Shown in pieces: positions 11,290-23,800 of a stretch of DNA of 64,000 nt; the first letter of the stretch is position 1; every line of letters begins with the position of its first letter. The notes under the pieces were generated by a model that ran no database searches, had not been told where the DNA came from, and saw nothing but the letters and a program-made list of their open reading frames with translations. The position numbers and the translations under genes were made by a program. The stretch is from Dugong dugon (Eukaryota; Chordata; Mammalia; Sirenia; Dugongidae): positions 62,592,734 through 62,656,733 of the forward strand of contig CM057462.1 of the NCBI GenBank assembly GCA_030035585.1, given 5' to 3'.

Positions 11290-11660
11290 CCAACGGGCTG
11301 GGTTCAGCTCCCAGCTCCACATTACCAGGTGTGAGCTCTGACCAGCCACTCACCTCTCCAAGCCGTTGTTTTCTGCTTTGTAAAATGGAGAGAATAATTG
11401 TCTTACCCAGCCTATGGAAGAAAGGCCTGGCAATCTAGTTCCAAAAATCAGCCAATGAAAACTCTATGGATCACAATGGTCCAATCCACAACTGATCATG
11501 GGGATGCCTTTCGTTCCATCGTGTACAGGGTTGCCATGGGCTGGGGTTGACTCGGCAGCTAGCAATAACAACATCTACCTCAACGTGGTGTCATGAGAAT
11601 TAAACGACATGAAAGTAGTTGGGACTATGCTTGGCACATAATAAACTTGCAAAGAAATTT
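11290..11660 (+). mobile_element. MIR split by an AfroSINE fragment
   Basis: MIR head (GCTCCACATTACCAGGTGTG, TTTGTAAAATGGAGAGAATA) resumes after about 11,577 as TGTCATGAGAATTAAACGA. Confidence 0.65.
11418..11575 (+). mobile_element. AfroSINE 3' fragment
   Basis: Forward long-subtype tail: AGAAAGGCCTGGCAATCTAG, AGCCAATGAAAACTCTATGG, GGTTGACTCGGCAGC. Confidence 0.75.
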
Positions 11661-11780
11661 CTCTTTCTTTCTCTCTCCTTAATCTATTTAAGATGATCGG
11701 ATATTTACTGATCTAATCACTTTATATACTGTGGTGCAAGGTGTTTTCTTTTATGTGGCCTTTGTGGCCCTGGGTTTAGT

Positions 11781-12323
11781 GTTGTTGTTAGGTGCCATCC
11801 AGTCGGTTCCAACTCATGGCAATTCTATGTACAACAGACTGAAATGCTGCCTGGTCCTGCACCATCCTCACAATTATTGCTGTGCTTGAGCAAATTGTTG
11901 GAGTCACTGTGTCAATCTATCTGGTTGAGGGTCTTCCTTTTTTTCACTGACCCTCTACCAGGCATGACGTCCTTCTCCAGGGACTGGTCCTTCCTGATAA
12001 CGTGTCCAAAGCACGTGAGACAAAGTTTTGCCACCTTGCTTCTAAGGAGCACTCTAGCTGTACTTTTTCCAGGATAGACTTGTTCATTCTTCTGGCACTC
12101 CATGGTATATTCGATATTCTTCGCCAACATCATAATTCAAATGCATCAATTCTTCAGTCTTCCTTATTCACTGTCCAGCTTTCGCATGCATATGAGGCAA
12201 TTGAAAATACCATGGCTTGGGTCAGGCACATTTTAGTCCTCAGAGTGACATCTTTGCTTCTGAACACTTTAAAGAGAACTTCTGCAGCAGATTTGCCCAA
12301 TGCAATACATTGTTTGATTTCTT
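11781..12323 (-). mobile_element. RTE (BovB-like) LINE, 3' part
   Basis: On the minus strand this encodes the end of the RTE ORF: SKVAKLCLTCFGHVIRKDQS and EKDVMPGRGSVKKRKTLNQI in an open frame at 12133-11912. The 3' end shares the GGTGCCATCCAGTCGGTTCC tail with AfroSINEs, which presumably used this LINE for mobilisation. It is separated from 14142-15310 by an L1 insertion. Confidence 0.82.
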
Positions 12324-14141
12324 TTATTATTATTAGTGTGCTTTAAGCGAAAGTTTACAATTCAAGTTAGTCTCTCATACAAAAATTTATACATATATTG
12401 TTTTGTGACCCTAGTTGTTCTCCCTATACTGTGACAGCACACTCTTTCCACCCCAGATTTCCTGTGTCCATCCAACCACCTCCTGCCCCTCCCTGCCTTT
12501 TCATCTCGCCTCTGGACAGGAGCTGCCCATTTAGCTCATGTACCTACTTGATCTAAGAAGCACACTCTTCACGAGTATCATTTTATGTCCCATTGTCCAG
12601 TCTTACCTTTGTCTGAAGCGTTAGCCTTGGAACGGTTTTAGTTTTGGGCTAACAGACAGTCCAGTGGCCATGTCTTCCAGGGTCCCTCCAGTCTCAATTA
12701 AACCATTAAGTCTCATCTTTTTACTAGAATTTGAGTTCTGCACCCCGCTTTTCTCCTGCTCCATCAGGGACTCTCTGTTGTGTTCCCTGTCAGGGTGGTC
12801 ATTGTGGTAGCCGGGCACCATCTAGTTCTTCTGGTCTCAGGCTGATGAAGTCTCTGGTTTATGTGGCCCTTTCTGTCTCTTGGGCTAATACTTTCCTTGT
12901 GTCCACGGTGTTCTTCATTCTCCTTTACTCCAGGTGGGTTGGGACAAATTGATGCATCTCAGATGGCTGCTAACTAGCTTTTAAGACCCCAGACGCCACT
13001 CACCAAAGTGGGATGCAGAACATTTTCTTAATAAACTTTGTTATGCCAATCGACCTAGATGTCTCCTGAAACCATGGTCCCCAGACCCCTGCCCCTGCTA
13101 CTCTGTCCCTTGAAGTGGTTGCTTGTATTTAGGAAACTTCTTAGCTTTGGTTTAGTCCAGTTGCGCCGACTTTCCCTGTAGTGTGTGCTGTCCTTCCCTT
13201 CACTTTAGATAATTCTTGTCTACTTTTGAGTTAGTGAATACCCCTCTCCCTCCCTCCTCACACTCGTAACCATCAAAAAATGTTCTCTTCTGTGTTTAAA
13301 CCTTTTCATGAGTTCTTATAATACTGGTCTTATACAATATTTGTCCTTTTGCAACTAAGTTTACTCAGTATAATACTTTCCAGATTTCTCCATGTTATAA
13401 GATGTTTCACGGATTCATCATTGTTCTTTATCATTGCGTAGTATTCCATTGCATGAATATACCAGAATTTGTTTAACCATTCGTCCATTGATGGGCCCTA
13501 GGTTGTTTCCATCTTTTTGCTATTGTGAACAGTGCTGCAACGAACATGGGTGTGCATGTATTTATTCGTGTGATGGCTCTTGTTTCTCTAGGATATATTC
13601 CAAGGAGCGGGATTGCTGGATCATATGGTACTTCTATTTCTAGCTTTTTAAGGAAGCGCCAAATCGATTTCCAAGGTGGTTGTACCATTTTACATTCCCA
13701 CCAACAGTGTATAAGTGTTCCAACCTCTCCACAACCTCTCCAACATTTATGATTTTGTGTTTTATGGATTAATGCTAGCCTTGTTGGGGTGAGATGGTAT
13801 CTCTTGTAGTTTTGATTTGCATTTCTCTAATGGCTAACGATCGTGAGCATTCCCTCATGTGTCTGTTAGCTGCCTGAATGTCTTCTTTGGCGAAGTGCCT
13901 GTTCATATCCTTTGCCCAGTTTTAAACTGGGTTATTTGTCTTTTTGTTGTTGAGGTTTTGCAGTATCTTGTAGATTTTAGAGATTAGACGCTGATTGAAT
14001 TTGTCGTAGCCAAAATTTTTTTCCCAGTCTGTAGGTTGTCTTTTTACTCTTTTGGTGAAGATGAGCATAAGTGTTTGATTTTTTGGAGCTCCCAGTTGTC
14101 TATTTTCTCTTCTGGTGTTTGTGCATTGTTACTTATGGTTT
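12324..14141 (-). mobile_element. L1, 5'-truncated, inserted in the RTE LINE with a 16-bp target duplication
   Basis: Reverse L1: 3' tail at the left (TTATTATTATTAG), then 3' UTR and the C-terminal part of ORF2 (on the minus strand: [20 protein letters not shown] and PLLGIYP). The target duplication CATTGTTTGATTTCTT is at 12308-12323 and 14142-14157. Confidence 0.9.
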
Positions 14142-15310
14142 CATTGTTTGATTTCTTGACTGCTGTTCCTGTGGGCATTGATTGTGGATCCAAGTAAAAT
14201 GAAATCTTTTTCAATTTCAATGTTTTCTCCGTTTATCATGATGTTGCTTATTGGTCCAGTTGTGAGGATTTTTATTTTCTTTATGTTGAGCTGCAATCCA
14301 TACTGAAGGCTGTGGTCTTTGGTCTTCTTCAGTAAGTGCTTCAAGTCCTCTTCACTTTCAGCAAGCAAGGTTGTGTCATCTGTATATTGCTGGTAGTTAA
14401 CGAGTCTTTGTCCAATCCTGACACCTCGTTCTTCTTCATATAGTCCAGCTTCTTGAATTATTTGCTCAGCATACAGATTGAATAAGTATGGTGAAAGGAT
14501 ACAACCCTGACACACATCTTCTCTGTTTTTAAACCACACAGTGTCCCCTTGTTCTGTTTGAACAACTGCCTCTTGATCTACGTACAGGTTCCACATGAGC
14601 ACAATTATGTGTTCTGGAATTCCCATTCTTCACAGTGTTATCCATAATTTGTTATGATCCACACAGTCGAATGCCTTTGCATAATCAATAAAACACAGGT
14701 AAACATCTTTCTGGTAGTCTCTGCATTCAGCCAAAATCCATCTGACATCAGCAGTATGTCCCTCGTTCCATGTCCTTTTCTGTTCTGGCTTGAATTTCTG
14801 GCAATTCCCTGTCAATGTACTGCTGCAACTGCTTTTGGATTATCTTCAGCGAAATTTTACTTGCATGTGATATTAATGACATTGTTTGGTAATTTCCGCA
14901 TTCTGTTGGATCACCTTTCTTTGGAATGAGCACAAATACGGATCTCTTCCAGTTAGTTGGCCAGGTCTTCCAAACGTCTTGGCACAGATGCGTGAGCGCT
15001 TCCAGAGTCGTATCCATTTGTTGAAAACATCTCAATTGGTACTCTGTCAATTCCTGGAGCCTCATTTTTTCACCAATGCCTTCAGTGCAGCTTGGACCTC
15101 TTCCTTCAGTATCATCAGTTCTTGATCATATGCTACCTTCTGAAATGGTTGAACGTCGACCAGTTCTTTTTGGTACAGTAACTCTGTGTATTCCTTCCAT
15201 CTTCTTTTGATGCTTCCTGAGTCGTTCAGTATTTTGCCCATAGAATCTTTCAGTATTGCAGTTCAAGAGTTGAATTTTTTCTTCAGTTCATTCAGCTTGA
15301 GAAATGCCAT
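14142..15310 (-). mobile_element. RTE (BovB-like) LINE, reverse-transcriptase region
   Basis: Minus-strand frames carry RTE-clade reverse transcriptase blocks: FVLIPKKGDPTECGNYQTMS, YLCFIDYAKAFDCVDHNKLW, CQGCILSPYLFNLYAEQIIQ and the catalytic Y-T-D-D at 14386-14375. A 161-codon frame (14626-14141) is still open, but the protein is broken into several frames, so the copy is dead. It is the continuation of 11781-12323. Confidence 0.9.
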
Positions 15311-16330
15311 GTGTGTTCTTTCCTTTTAGTTGTGTTGTTCTCCCAAAATGACTGGTTGGGCAGCAATCTGCTAAAGGATTGGTCAGTATGCTATCTGCAT
15401 AAGTGGCTTGCAAGGGATTGTTCGGTTTGCTATCCAGCTGTACATGGATTGGCTGGGGGGAGGGGTGGTGCCCAGTGTTGGCCTTTACCCAGATTGGTTG
15501 GGAAAGCCCTGACCAGTGTGCCTTTACCGGGATGGCTGTCCCCCACCCTGTCCTGTCCCCCGCCCCCAGTAACTGATAAACATTCAGAGGCTCAGAGGAG
15601 GCTCCCTGAAGCACAAGAACCCAGGAGAGCACATTCTTTGGACATGGGACCCTGCACTGAGAACCTCCTAGAAGAGCTGTAATACAGGTCAAGGGCCGTA
15701 ACGCTGAGCTGGTAACACGGAAGACCAAGAGAAATGGCGGCAAGTATAGCAGGGCCAAGTGGCAGAGAAATGGTGGCAGCGGTGCCAGCAGTGGGAACTA
15801 CAAGAACAACAGACAGCAGCAGTGGGCAGAATCAGCCCATGGGGCAGACGGCAGCAGTGGGCATTGTTGGCCCACGCACGGAGTGGAGTTGAGCACCTCT
15901 GGGCACACACCATACAGGGGCTGCCCATAAAACGATTTTGCCTCAAGAGCTTTCATAATGCTGGCCTAACCCTGGCACTGGCCCAGGGTTGTCCCAGAGC
16001 TGCTGATTGAGAGCTGGACCAGCAAGCACAGGGCCCAAACCCAGCCACAGAGAAAGAGACAACAAACACAGCCATGCTGCATGTGACCTGACCTGACAAC
16101 ACGCCTGCTGATACCTGGTCCATGACGTGCCTGCCCAGTGACACAGAAATGGGCATGGGTAATTTGGGAAGGGTGAGCAGATCCTTTAGACGTAAGTGAG
16201 TTCCTCCCCTGTGATGCTAAGTGGGGTACTCGTAGGGGTGGAGGGGACCACTACACCCCAAATCTGTTCCTGTTGTTTACTATTTGCTTTCTGTAATAAT
16301 CTATTCTTGTTGTTTACAGTTTGCTTTCTA
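15311..16330. other. Unclassified block of about 1 kb, perhaps an LTR-type repeat
   Basis: Begins where RTE similarity stops (GTGTTGTTCTCCCAAAATGA) and contains GCAGCAGTGGGCA-type short repeats and a paired TTGTTTAC...TTTGCTTTCT at about 16273-16328. I do not recognise it; a lineage-specific LTR or unique DNA are both possible. Confidence 0.25.
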
Positions 16331-16507
16331 TGAATAATAATAACAGCTTTCAGTTGCCAACACTGTGTAAGTGTCTTGTGTTTAGGACCCAATCGGACTG
16401 GATAGTAGAGTCCTCATCCCAGCTGTCTCATGATTGCTTGGGATTTAGAGTACAACTCGTGTATATGCACATATGTGTACATGTACACACACACAGCACA
16501 CATGCTG

Positions 16508-16830
16508 CTGTTGTTAGGTGCCATCAAATCAGTTCCAACTCATAGCAACCCTATGGACAACAGAAAGAAACTCTGCCCAGTCCTGCGCCATCCTCACAAT
16601 TGTTGTTATGCTTGAGCCCACTATGGCAGCCACTGTGTCAATCCATTTCTTTGAGGGTTTTCCTCTTTTTCGCTGACCCTTTACTCTACCAAGCATGATG
16701 TCCTTCTCCAGGGACTGGTCCCTTCTGATAACATGTCCAAAATACGTGAGACATGTTATCGGGAGGGACTATCTTTGCTTCTAAGGAGCATTCTGGCTGT
16801 ACTTCTTCTAAGACAGATTTGACAGCACAC
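16508..16830 (-). mobile_element. RTE LINE 3' end
   Basis: Reverse copy: GGTGCCATCAAATCAGTTCC, ATGATGTCCTTCTCCAGGGA, AGGAGCATTCTGGCTGTAC. Confidence 0.85.
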
Positions 16831-16857
16831 AGGCAATATCCTATTTAACCTTTAAAA

Positions 16858-17300
16858 AAAAACCCTTTCTCCAAATGTCCATCAGCTGATGAATGGATAA
16901 ACAACATGTGGCACATTCATACAATGGACTATCACTCGGCAATAAAAAGGAACAAAGTACCGACACCTGCTACAACATGGATGACCTCAAAAGATTACAC
17001 TGAGAAAAACCAGATGCAATAAACTATATGCTATATGATTCCATTTATGTGAACTGTCCAGAAAAGGCAAATCTATAGAGACAGAAAGTAGATTAATGGT
17101 TGTCCGTGGCTGGAGTGGGAAAGAGGAGTGACTGAAAATGGGAACGAGAAATCTTTCTGGGGTGATGGAAATATTCTAAATTGGATTTGGTGATGGTCAC
17201 ACAATTGTAAATATACTAAAGATCATTGATTTGAACACTTAAAAGGGGAGATTTTTGCAAATGAATTTTATACCACAATAAAGCTGTTTTTAAAAAATCC
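16858..17300 (+). mobile_element. Old L1 (L1M-type) 3' end
   Basis: Forward text: ATGAATGGATAAACAACATG, ACTATCACTCGGCAATAAAA, TATACCACAATAAAGCTG. Confidence 0.85.
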
Positions 17301-17371
17301 CTATAAGCCCCCAAAACTATTGCCCTAAGACACACTTTCAAAATGGATCTGAAGCCACTCCAGGAGGTCAC

Positions 17372-18062
17372 TGTTATGGATTGAATTGTGTCCCCCCAAA
17401 ATGTGCATAAACCTGGCTAGTCCATGATTCCCAGTATTGTGTGATTGACCACCACTTTGTCACCTGATGTGATCTTCCTATGTGTTGTAAATCCTACTTC
17501 TATGATGTTAATGAGGTGGGATACATGGCAGTTACGTGAATGAAGTAGGACTCAATCTACAAGATTAGGTTATGTCTTAAATCAATCTCTTCTGAGACAT
17601 ACAAGAGAGAAGTGAGCAGAGAGACATGGGGACCTCCTACCACCAAGAAAGGAGCACCAGGAGCAGAGCACGTCCCTTGGACCAGGGGTTCCTGCACTAA
17701 GAAGCTTCTAGATCAGTGGAAAATTGATGACAAGGACCTTCCCCCTGAGCTGACAGAGAGAAAGACAGCCTTCCCCTGGAGATGGCACCCTAAACACGGG
17801 CTTCTAGCCTCCTAGACTGTGAGAGAATAAATTTCTCTTCATTAAAGCCATCCACTTGTGGTATTTCTGTTATAGCAGCACTAACTAAGAGAGCCCTGGT
17901 GGCACAGTGGTTAAGCATTTGGCTACTAACCAAAAGGTTGGCACTTTGAATTCACTAGCTGCTTCTTGGAAACCCTATGGGGCAGTTTCTACTCTGTCCT
18001 ATATGGTTGCTATGAGTCAGAATAGACTTGATGGCAACGGGTATTTTTAGGTAACTAAGACA
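17372..18062 (+). mobile_element. MaLR-type solo LTR with an AfroSINE near its 3' end
   Basis: TGTTATGGATTGAATTGTG to ...AACTAAGACA, flanked by GTCAC (17367-17371 and 18063-18067). The SINE at 17891-18051 interrupts it 11 bp before its end. Confidence 0.9.
17891..18051 (+). mobile_element. AfroSINE nested in the LTR, with 9-bp target duplication
   Basis: GAGCCCTGGTGGCACAGTGG head and TGAGTCAGAATAGACTTG tail. TAACTAAGA is duplicated at 17882-17890 and 18052-18060. Confidence 0.93.
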
Positions 18063-18809
18063 GTCACCCTTCGACCAAATAACAGATTGTCCTATAACAT
18101 AAACAGTAACACCCATGAAGAATGTGCTCCTTAGAACAATCAATTAAAGGAGACCAAAAGGGCGACATTTGCCCAAAAGCAAAGATAAGAAGGCAAGGAG
18201 GGCCAGGGAAATGGGGATGGATGGAAATGGGGAAGGCAGGGTGGAAATGGGGAGAGTGCTGACACATTGCGGGGATAGTAACCAATGTCACGGAACAATC
18301 TGTGTATGAATTGTTGGATGGGAAACTAATTTGCTGTGTAAACTTCCACCTAAAGCACAATAAAATGTTGAAAAAAATCCCTGTGGGATAAACATTATTA
18401 GCCCTTTTGCATACATGAGGAAACTGAGATACACAGAGGTTAAAAAATTCATAGTAAATTTCTGGAATTCAATACCACATTTGTTTGCCTCCAAAAGCCA
18501 TACTCAAATCCTTTAATCTGAAAGATAAAAGAAGAAAAACAACGTGAGGTGGACCTTCTATGACTCCACATTTTTGGGGTTTTTTTCCCACTCAGTAGCC
18601 AAGAATTGGTTCACAGAAGTGAGGTGATGGGCAAGGAAGAGGGGCTGGTCTCAAAAACAGTCATTCCCCAGGGAAGGGCTTCTGATGCTCCCAGTCATGG
18701 CAGCAGGGGCTTCACCAGGCACTGGGGGCTCTCCACCATTGTCCTCTCTGACTCTTTCTATATGCACACATACTACACGCAACATCCATATAAAGCCATG
18801 TTTTGAGCA

Positions 18810-19190
18810 CCTATGAATCCTCCAAACTTTTCACTCAGTATTTTACAGACATTATTTCTACAATTCACAATGACGTTGTTGTTGCTGTTGGTTGCCGTTG
18901 AGTCGACTCTGACCTATGGCGACCGCACGTACAGAGTAGAACTGCTCCATAGGCTTTTCAAAGCTGTAATCTTTTGGAAGCAGGTCACCAGGCCTGTCTC
19001 CTAAGGCCCCTCTGGGTAAGTTCGAACCACCAACCTTTCAGCTAGTGGTTGAGTGCTTAACTGTTTGTGCCACCCAGGGACCCACAGCGATACTACAAAG
19101 AATTATTATTTCTATTGTACAGATGAGGAAACTGAAGCTCAAGTAGATGAAGTAGTTTGCCCAAGGCCATACTACTAGGTACCAGGTGTG
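18810..19190 (-). mobile_element. MIR split by an AfroSINE
   Basis: TTTTACAGACATTATTTCTA before and GTACAGATGAGGAAACTGAA, AGTTTGCCCAAGGCC after the insertion. Confidence 0.7.
18871..19082 (-). mobile_element. AfroSINE nested in MIR
   Basis: Reverse copy: GGTTGCCGTTGAGTCGACTC, AAGCTGTAATCTTTTGGAAG, GGTTGAGTGCTTAACTG. Confidence 0.9.
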
Positions 19191-19269
19191 ACCTTAAAAG
19201 CAGCTGGAAGTCTGAAGCCTCCCTTCTTCCCACTTCACCAAGCTGCCTTGAACTTCTTCTTATTTCTGG

Positions 19270-19405
19270 GTCTCTATGGCTCTATGTCCACCTCTTTCTG
19301 TCTCTGTCTTCCCAGCTCCCTCTTCTCTCCGTCTGTCTTTGTCTCTCTTTGCTGTGTCTGTCTCTCAGCCTCTCTGTCTCTGTCTCTTCTTGTCTCTGTC
19401 TCTAG
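19270..19405. repeat. (TCTG/TCTC)n pyrimidine tract
   Basis: Imperfect TCTGTCTC units (CTGTCTCTCAGCCTCTCTG), a degenerate tetranucleotide microsatellite giving Leu/Ser-rich artificial frames. Confidence 0.75.
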
Positions 19406-20679
19406 CTCATTTATTTTTTAATAACCACAGTAATGAGAAAAGCTCCTTCCCGACCCTCCTGGGGAGGGAGACAAAAGGAGGGGAGCCCAGGGAAGAGGGG
19501 GAGGGATAACCTCCCCTCTTGCTCCTGAGAAATTTAATAAAGGGCCTGAGAAAGTGCTGGACTCTGCTGCTGGCCAGTACCCTGGGAAAGGGGGCGGCCC
19601 CCTCCCTCCCCACAGACATCGGCCTAGGGTCAGGGGAGGGAATGTCTCGGTGCTCGGCCCCCCTTCTCCAGCTCACAGGTTTTATCTCTCCCCTCCCTGC
19701 TGGTGGGAGCAATTTCCCTGGCTAATCCGCCCCTGAATATGGTCCATACCAGACTCCCTCCCCTTGATCCAGACCTGCCAGCTTTCCCAGGAGAGCAGCC
19801 CAGAGGGGAGAATCAATCACAGAATCGAAGCCTCTGGCTCACAGGAGGTCAGGCTGTCTAGCCCCCTGCCTTCTGCTGTGTCCAGGCCAGCTCTCCACCA
19901 GGCTGTGCCCAGTCCCCACCAATGTCTGGCGAGAGGGGGCCAGACTGCCCACCCCCACCCTGGACTGCTGGGCGTCTGATGCCAGAAGTCTCAGCTGGCC
20001 CCAAGACCCTGTCCAAACATAACCCCTAGCCCCTGGCTAGAGGATCCCAGGTGGGAGAAGGCTCAGCCCTCCCACCTCTGTCTCCTTGAGGACAGTATTG
20101 GCCAAGACAGAGCAGGCTGATGGGAAGTCCCTCAGCATCACCTCACCCTCCAATGGAGGCAGTGGTTCCAAGAGGGGCTTAGCAGGTCGGAACTGGAAGA
20201 ACCCCTGGTCCAACTTCCTCGTACAACCTTTGGGGAGCCAAGGGGGTGAAAACTGCTGGTTTCTAAGTGGGGGTGGGGCTCCAGGGCCAAAGAAAGGAAG
20301 CCCAGCTGCTTCCATGCAGCTGACATTGATCAACAGTGAGGAGCAGTACAGTTGGTGGGACTGTGGCCGATTCATCAGCTAGAATGTTGAAGCCAAGGCA
20401 GATGGTGGGCAAATCCAGCTTCCTACCCAGAAATGTTCTCCAGGTTCCTGCCTGCCTGGAGAAGTGAGGGCCCTGAAGCTGCCCCGTCATAGACATCCTG
20501 CTGCTCCCAGTTGTCTGGACAGCCTCTTCTATGACGGGAAACCACACTCTGGGAGAGCCAACAGTGTCTCTCAGCTGACCAGGAACTGGAGGGGGTGCTG
20601 GAGAGCTGTGACTTGGGACAGAGCACCGACCCACTCGTTCATTTGCTATATTGTGGAGGCCAGGACTGTGCTGAGTCCT
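19406..20679. other. Unique GC-rich DNA
   Basis: Repeat-free. Segment 19,480-19,740 (AATTTAATAAAGGGCCTGAG, GGTTTTATCTCTCCCC, GGCTAATCCGCCCC) looks constrained. No exon supported. Confidence 0.35.
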
Positions 20680-20890
20680 AGAGATACAGGGAGAGTAATA
20701 ATAATAATAGCTCCTTCTTTAGCGGGTTACCAAGTGCCAGGTACTGTATTCATGCATTATCTTACTAGATCCTCACAGCAGTGGGATGTGCGATCTTCAC
20801 TTTAAAGATGAAAAATTTAGAAGTACAGAGAGGTTAGGTCATTTGTCTAAGGTCACACAGCCAATCAAGAAGAAAGCCACAATTCAGACT
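20680..20890 (-). mobile_element. MIR SINE
   Basis: TCTTACTAGATCCTCACAGC, TACAGAGAGGTTAGGTCATT, AGGTCACACAGCCAATC. Confidence 0.75.
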
Positions 20891-23800
20891 CTGGCATGGC
20901 TCACCCAAGACCTGGACTACACTGGCTCACCCAGGGATAACCCAGATCCCCTTCCTGTCTCAAGAACCTCACAAACCAGAGAAGATGTGAAACAGGGCTG
21001 GGGCTTTGGAGGGGGCAGGCACAAGGGGTGGGAGCCAAGGGATAGAGGGTTTCAGAGACTGGGCCTGAGCTTAGACTGACTCCTGCTTCATCAAAAATGG
21101 GAAGACAGACCAGTGATCTCACAGGCACTGCCGACAGATCCCCGCTGCTGACAGCTCTGCTCAGACTAAATAGAGCCGCCCTCATCCCTAGTGCCCGGTA
21201 GGAAACCAGAAACAGCCAGCACTCCTGCACACCTGGGCTGATGAGCTGGACTTGTCTTTCCCTGGCCCCCTTGCCTGGGGCCACGGGCAGAGGAAGAAAG
21301 AAGGGCCGAGAGATGGAACAGGAAGACAAACATGTTCCCAGCTCCCAGCCGGCTTCGGCTCTGGGCCAGGGCCTGCACTGGGCATTGTGAAGGTGTGAGA
21401 CGAGACCGGCTGGACAGGTCCCTGCCCTACTTGGAGGAGCCAGTGATCGGGTGTCCTAAAGCCTTCTCAGAGAGCTGAGGCCATGAGAAGTAGAGCACAG
21501 TGGGTACTGAAGGGGACACAGACAGGCCAACCCCAGACAGACTAGACTTCCAAAAGCCTCCCTTGGGTCGTAGGACAATGTGGTGAGCAAAGGCCTGGCT
21601 ACTTCCTTTTCTAAATCTGTAGGAAGGTAGATGGGATGCGAAGGCCAGAAAAGTAAAATATTTCCCATGTGCACCTCCTGACACACCATTAGCAAAGCAC
21701 TTTTGTGCCTCTTTAAGACCATTCCTTGTCCTCTCAAATTACTTTGATCCTCCAATCCCTTGAGGTAGGGATTATAATCTCCATTTTACAAAGAACCTGA
21801 GACTTGGAGAAGTAAAGAGCTTTTTCTGAAGACACACAGCGGTAAGGAGTGGTTCTCAGAGGCTGTGTCTCCCAGCAACTTGTCCAGTGTGTGGATACCC
21901 CTGGTATATGCTAGAGTTGGCAGGCTCGGGGGAGCTGAGCTGGCTCTGAACCCTCCTCTCCCTGGCGGGCTGCTGCAGGTGGATGGACACAGCTTCCACC
22001 TTGAGTTTTGCACTAGTCCTGCAGCAGCTGGTGGGCAAGCGGAGGCTCTTTGGGACACGTGTTTCCACTTTCACTGGAGCTGGGAACTAATAGCAGAAAA
22101 ACCTGTGAAGCTGCTAATGGGATAATGAAGAAAGTATTTATTTATTTTTAGAAGGAGGCTTGTGAGGCTCTGGGGCAGGCCCAGTGTGAGGCCATGGAGG
22201 TGGGAGGTCAGCCTGCTGTTAACAGGGATTAAGCAGACATCATGGAACGAGGGGGTTTCTGGAGCAGAAGCTGGAGGCTGGGCCTGGTCGGGTGCTCTCA
22301 AAACCAGCTCCCCCTGGAGAGAGGAGGGCTGGGCCCAAGGACTCAAGTCACTGCTAGGTAGGAGGGGTCCTGCTGGGAGCTTCTCCCCACACCTGCTTCC
22401 TGCTATCCTGCCCAAGGTGTTGGCCCCTGGGAGGCCATCAAATCAGTCTCCTGCCTCCAAGCAGTGTGTCCCCAGGAGCGTCCTGAGGCCCTTGAGGAAA
22501 GTCTGTGTACCTTTCACTCCATGAGCAGCTTCAGATGGAAGGGGTGTTTCCTATTGCTCCTTCAACTGGAGCCGACACCATCCCCAGGAAGCCAGCTCTT
22601 TTGAGAAATGCGTTCTTCAAGAGCAAAACATAATGTGCCCACTCTCCCCCAGCCCCACTGCTGAACTTTCCAGCTGATAACACTGCCCTTGGATCGCCCA
22701 GTCCTGGCTCATTTAAAGCTGGGAGGCAAGAAGTCCCTTAGATAGAGGTCGAGCAGTCCAGGGGCTTCCAGGCTGTGAATTTGGGGGAGGGGCCTCACAG
22801 GCACAGGGGAGGCTGAGGAGGCAGGACAAAAGCCCCTCACCCCCAGCTCCAACCAGAGCAGCTCTGCTTTGATTGGTTTTACATATTGACAATCTACCTC
22901 AGGTTTCTCTCCAAAATACTAAGGGGTCCACTACTTTAAAAAAAAAAAAAGTATTTGAAAATTTTGCCCCTCGCCCACTCTGTGCAGAGGAAATAAATAA
23001 CTCAGGGCTCAGAGAGAGGGGACTTGCCCAAAGTCACACAAAGCTAAGACTTGGCTGCAAGTTACCTGCCTCCTGGTCCAGACCTGGTCTCACCACCGTC
23101 TGTTGGAGTAACCAACATGACTTCGGGAAAACCAGAGCAGGACTAGAAAGCAGCTCTGTAAGGGGTGGAGAGGTGGGAAGGAAGGTTTGAGTTGGCATCC
23201 CCAGGGCCCTCGTGAAGAAGTTGTTTCATCTCTCTGGGCCCAGCACAGTGAATAATAGGTGACAGTGTACATTGGGTGAGCATAGCTGTGGCCCACCCAC
23301 CCCCGCAGCTGGACTGTGGGGTCCCCTAAAGCTAGGGATGGCCCAACTGAAGATGGGGCCCTTCCCTGCTGCAGAGCAGCCCCCACTGAAGGTGACTAGT
23401 CCTGCCCCAGGTGTGAATGCCTGTCTGCTCAGGCCAGGCTGAGTTTCTCCTCTCAATAATAGCCCAGTAAAGGAAAGGCTGAGGCCCTGGAGACTCCCAC
23501 CCTGGCTCTACTTCCTCCCCCACCTCCTGGCTGGTATTCCAGGATTCCTGATACCCCACATCACGTGCCCAGCTTGCATCTGCCAAGCTCGGGGGAGGCC
23601 TGGTTGCCCACAGCTTAAGAGCTCACCCCTCTTCATTGCCAATGCCTCTCCACCAGGAGAGCTCTTAAGATTCCAGTCAGATGCAGGCCTGCTTTGCCAA
23701 ACCCTGCTCACCACAACTACATTCTATTTCCTTGGAAACATATGCTTGACATTTGTCAGTTCCATTTCCAACCTGCCCCCCACCCTCACTTACTTTCCTG

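Larger units (their letters stand above)
17301..18378 (+). mobile_element. L1 3' UTR interrupted by an LTR (17372-18062)
   Basis: Left part CCAAAACTATTGCCCTAAG; right part GTAACCAATGTCACGGAAC, CTAATTTGCTGTGTAAACTT and CACAATAAAATGTTGAAAA, the usual end of this genome's L1 copies. Confidence 0.7.

Noticed and set aside
14141..14626. 161-codon open frame with reverse-transcriptase motifs
   Set aside because: Part of a frame-broken RTE LINE; no sign of domestication.
19157..19509. Leu/Ser-rich overlapping frames resembling membrane proteins
   Set aside because: Translation of a TCTG/TCTC microsatellite.
1..20000. RSPO1 5' exons expected by synteny with human 1p34.3
   Set aside because: No RSPO1 coding motif or convincing non-coding first exon with a CpG-rich promoter could be recognised.
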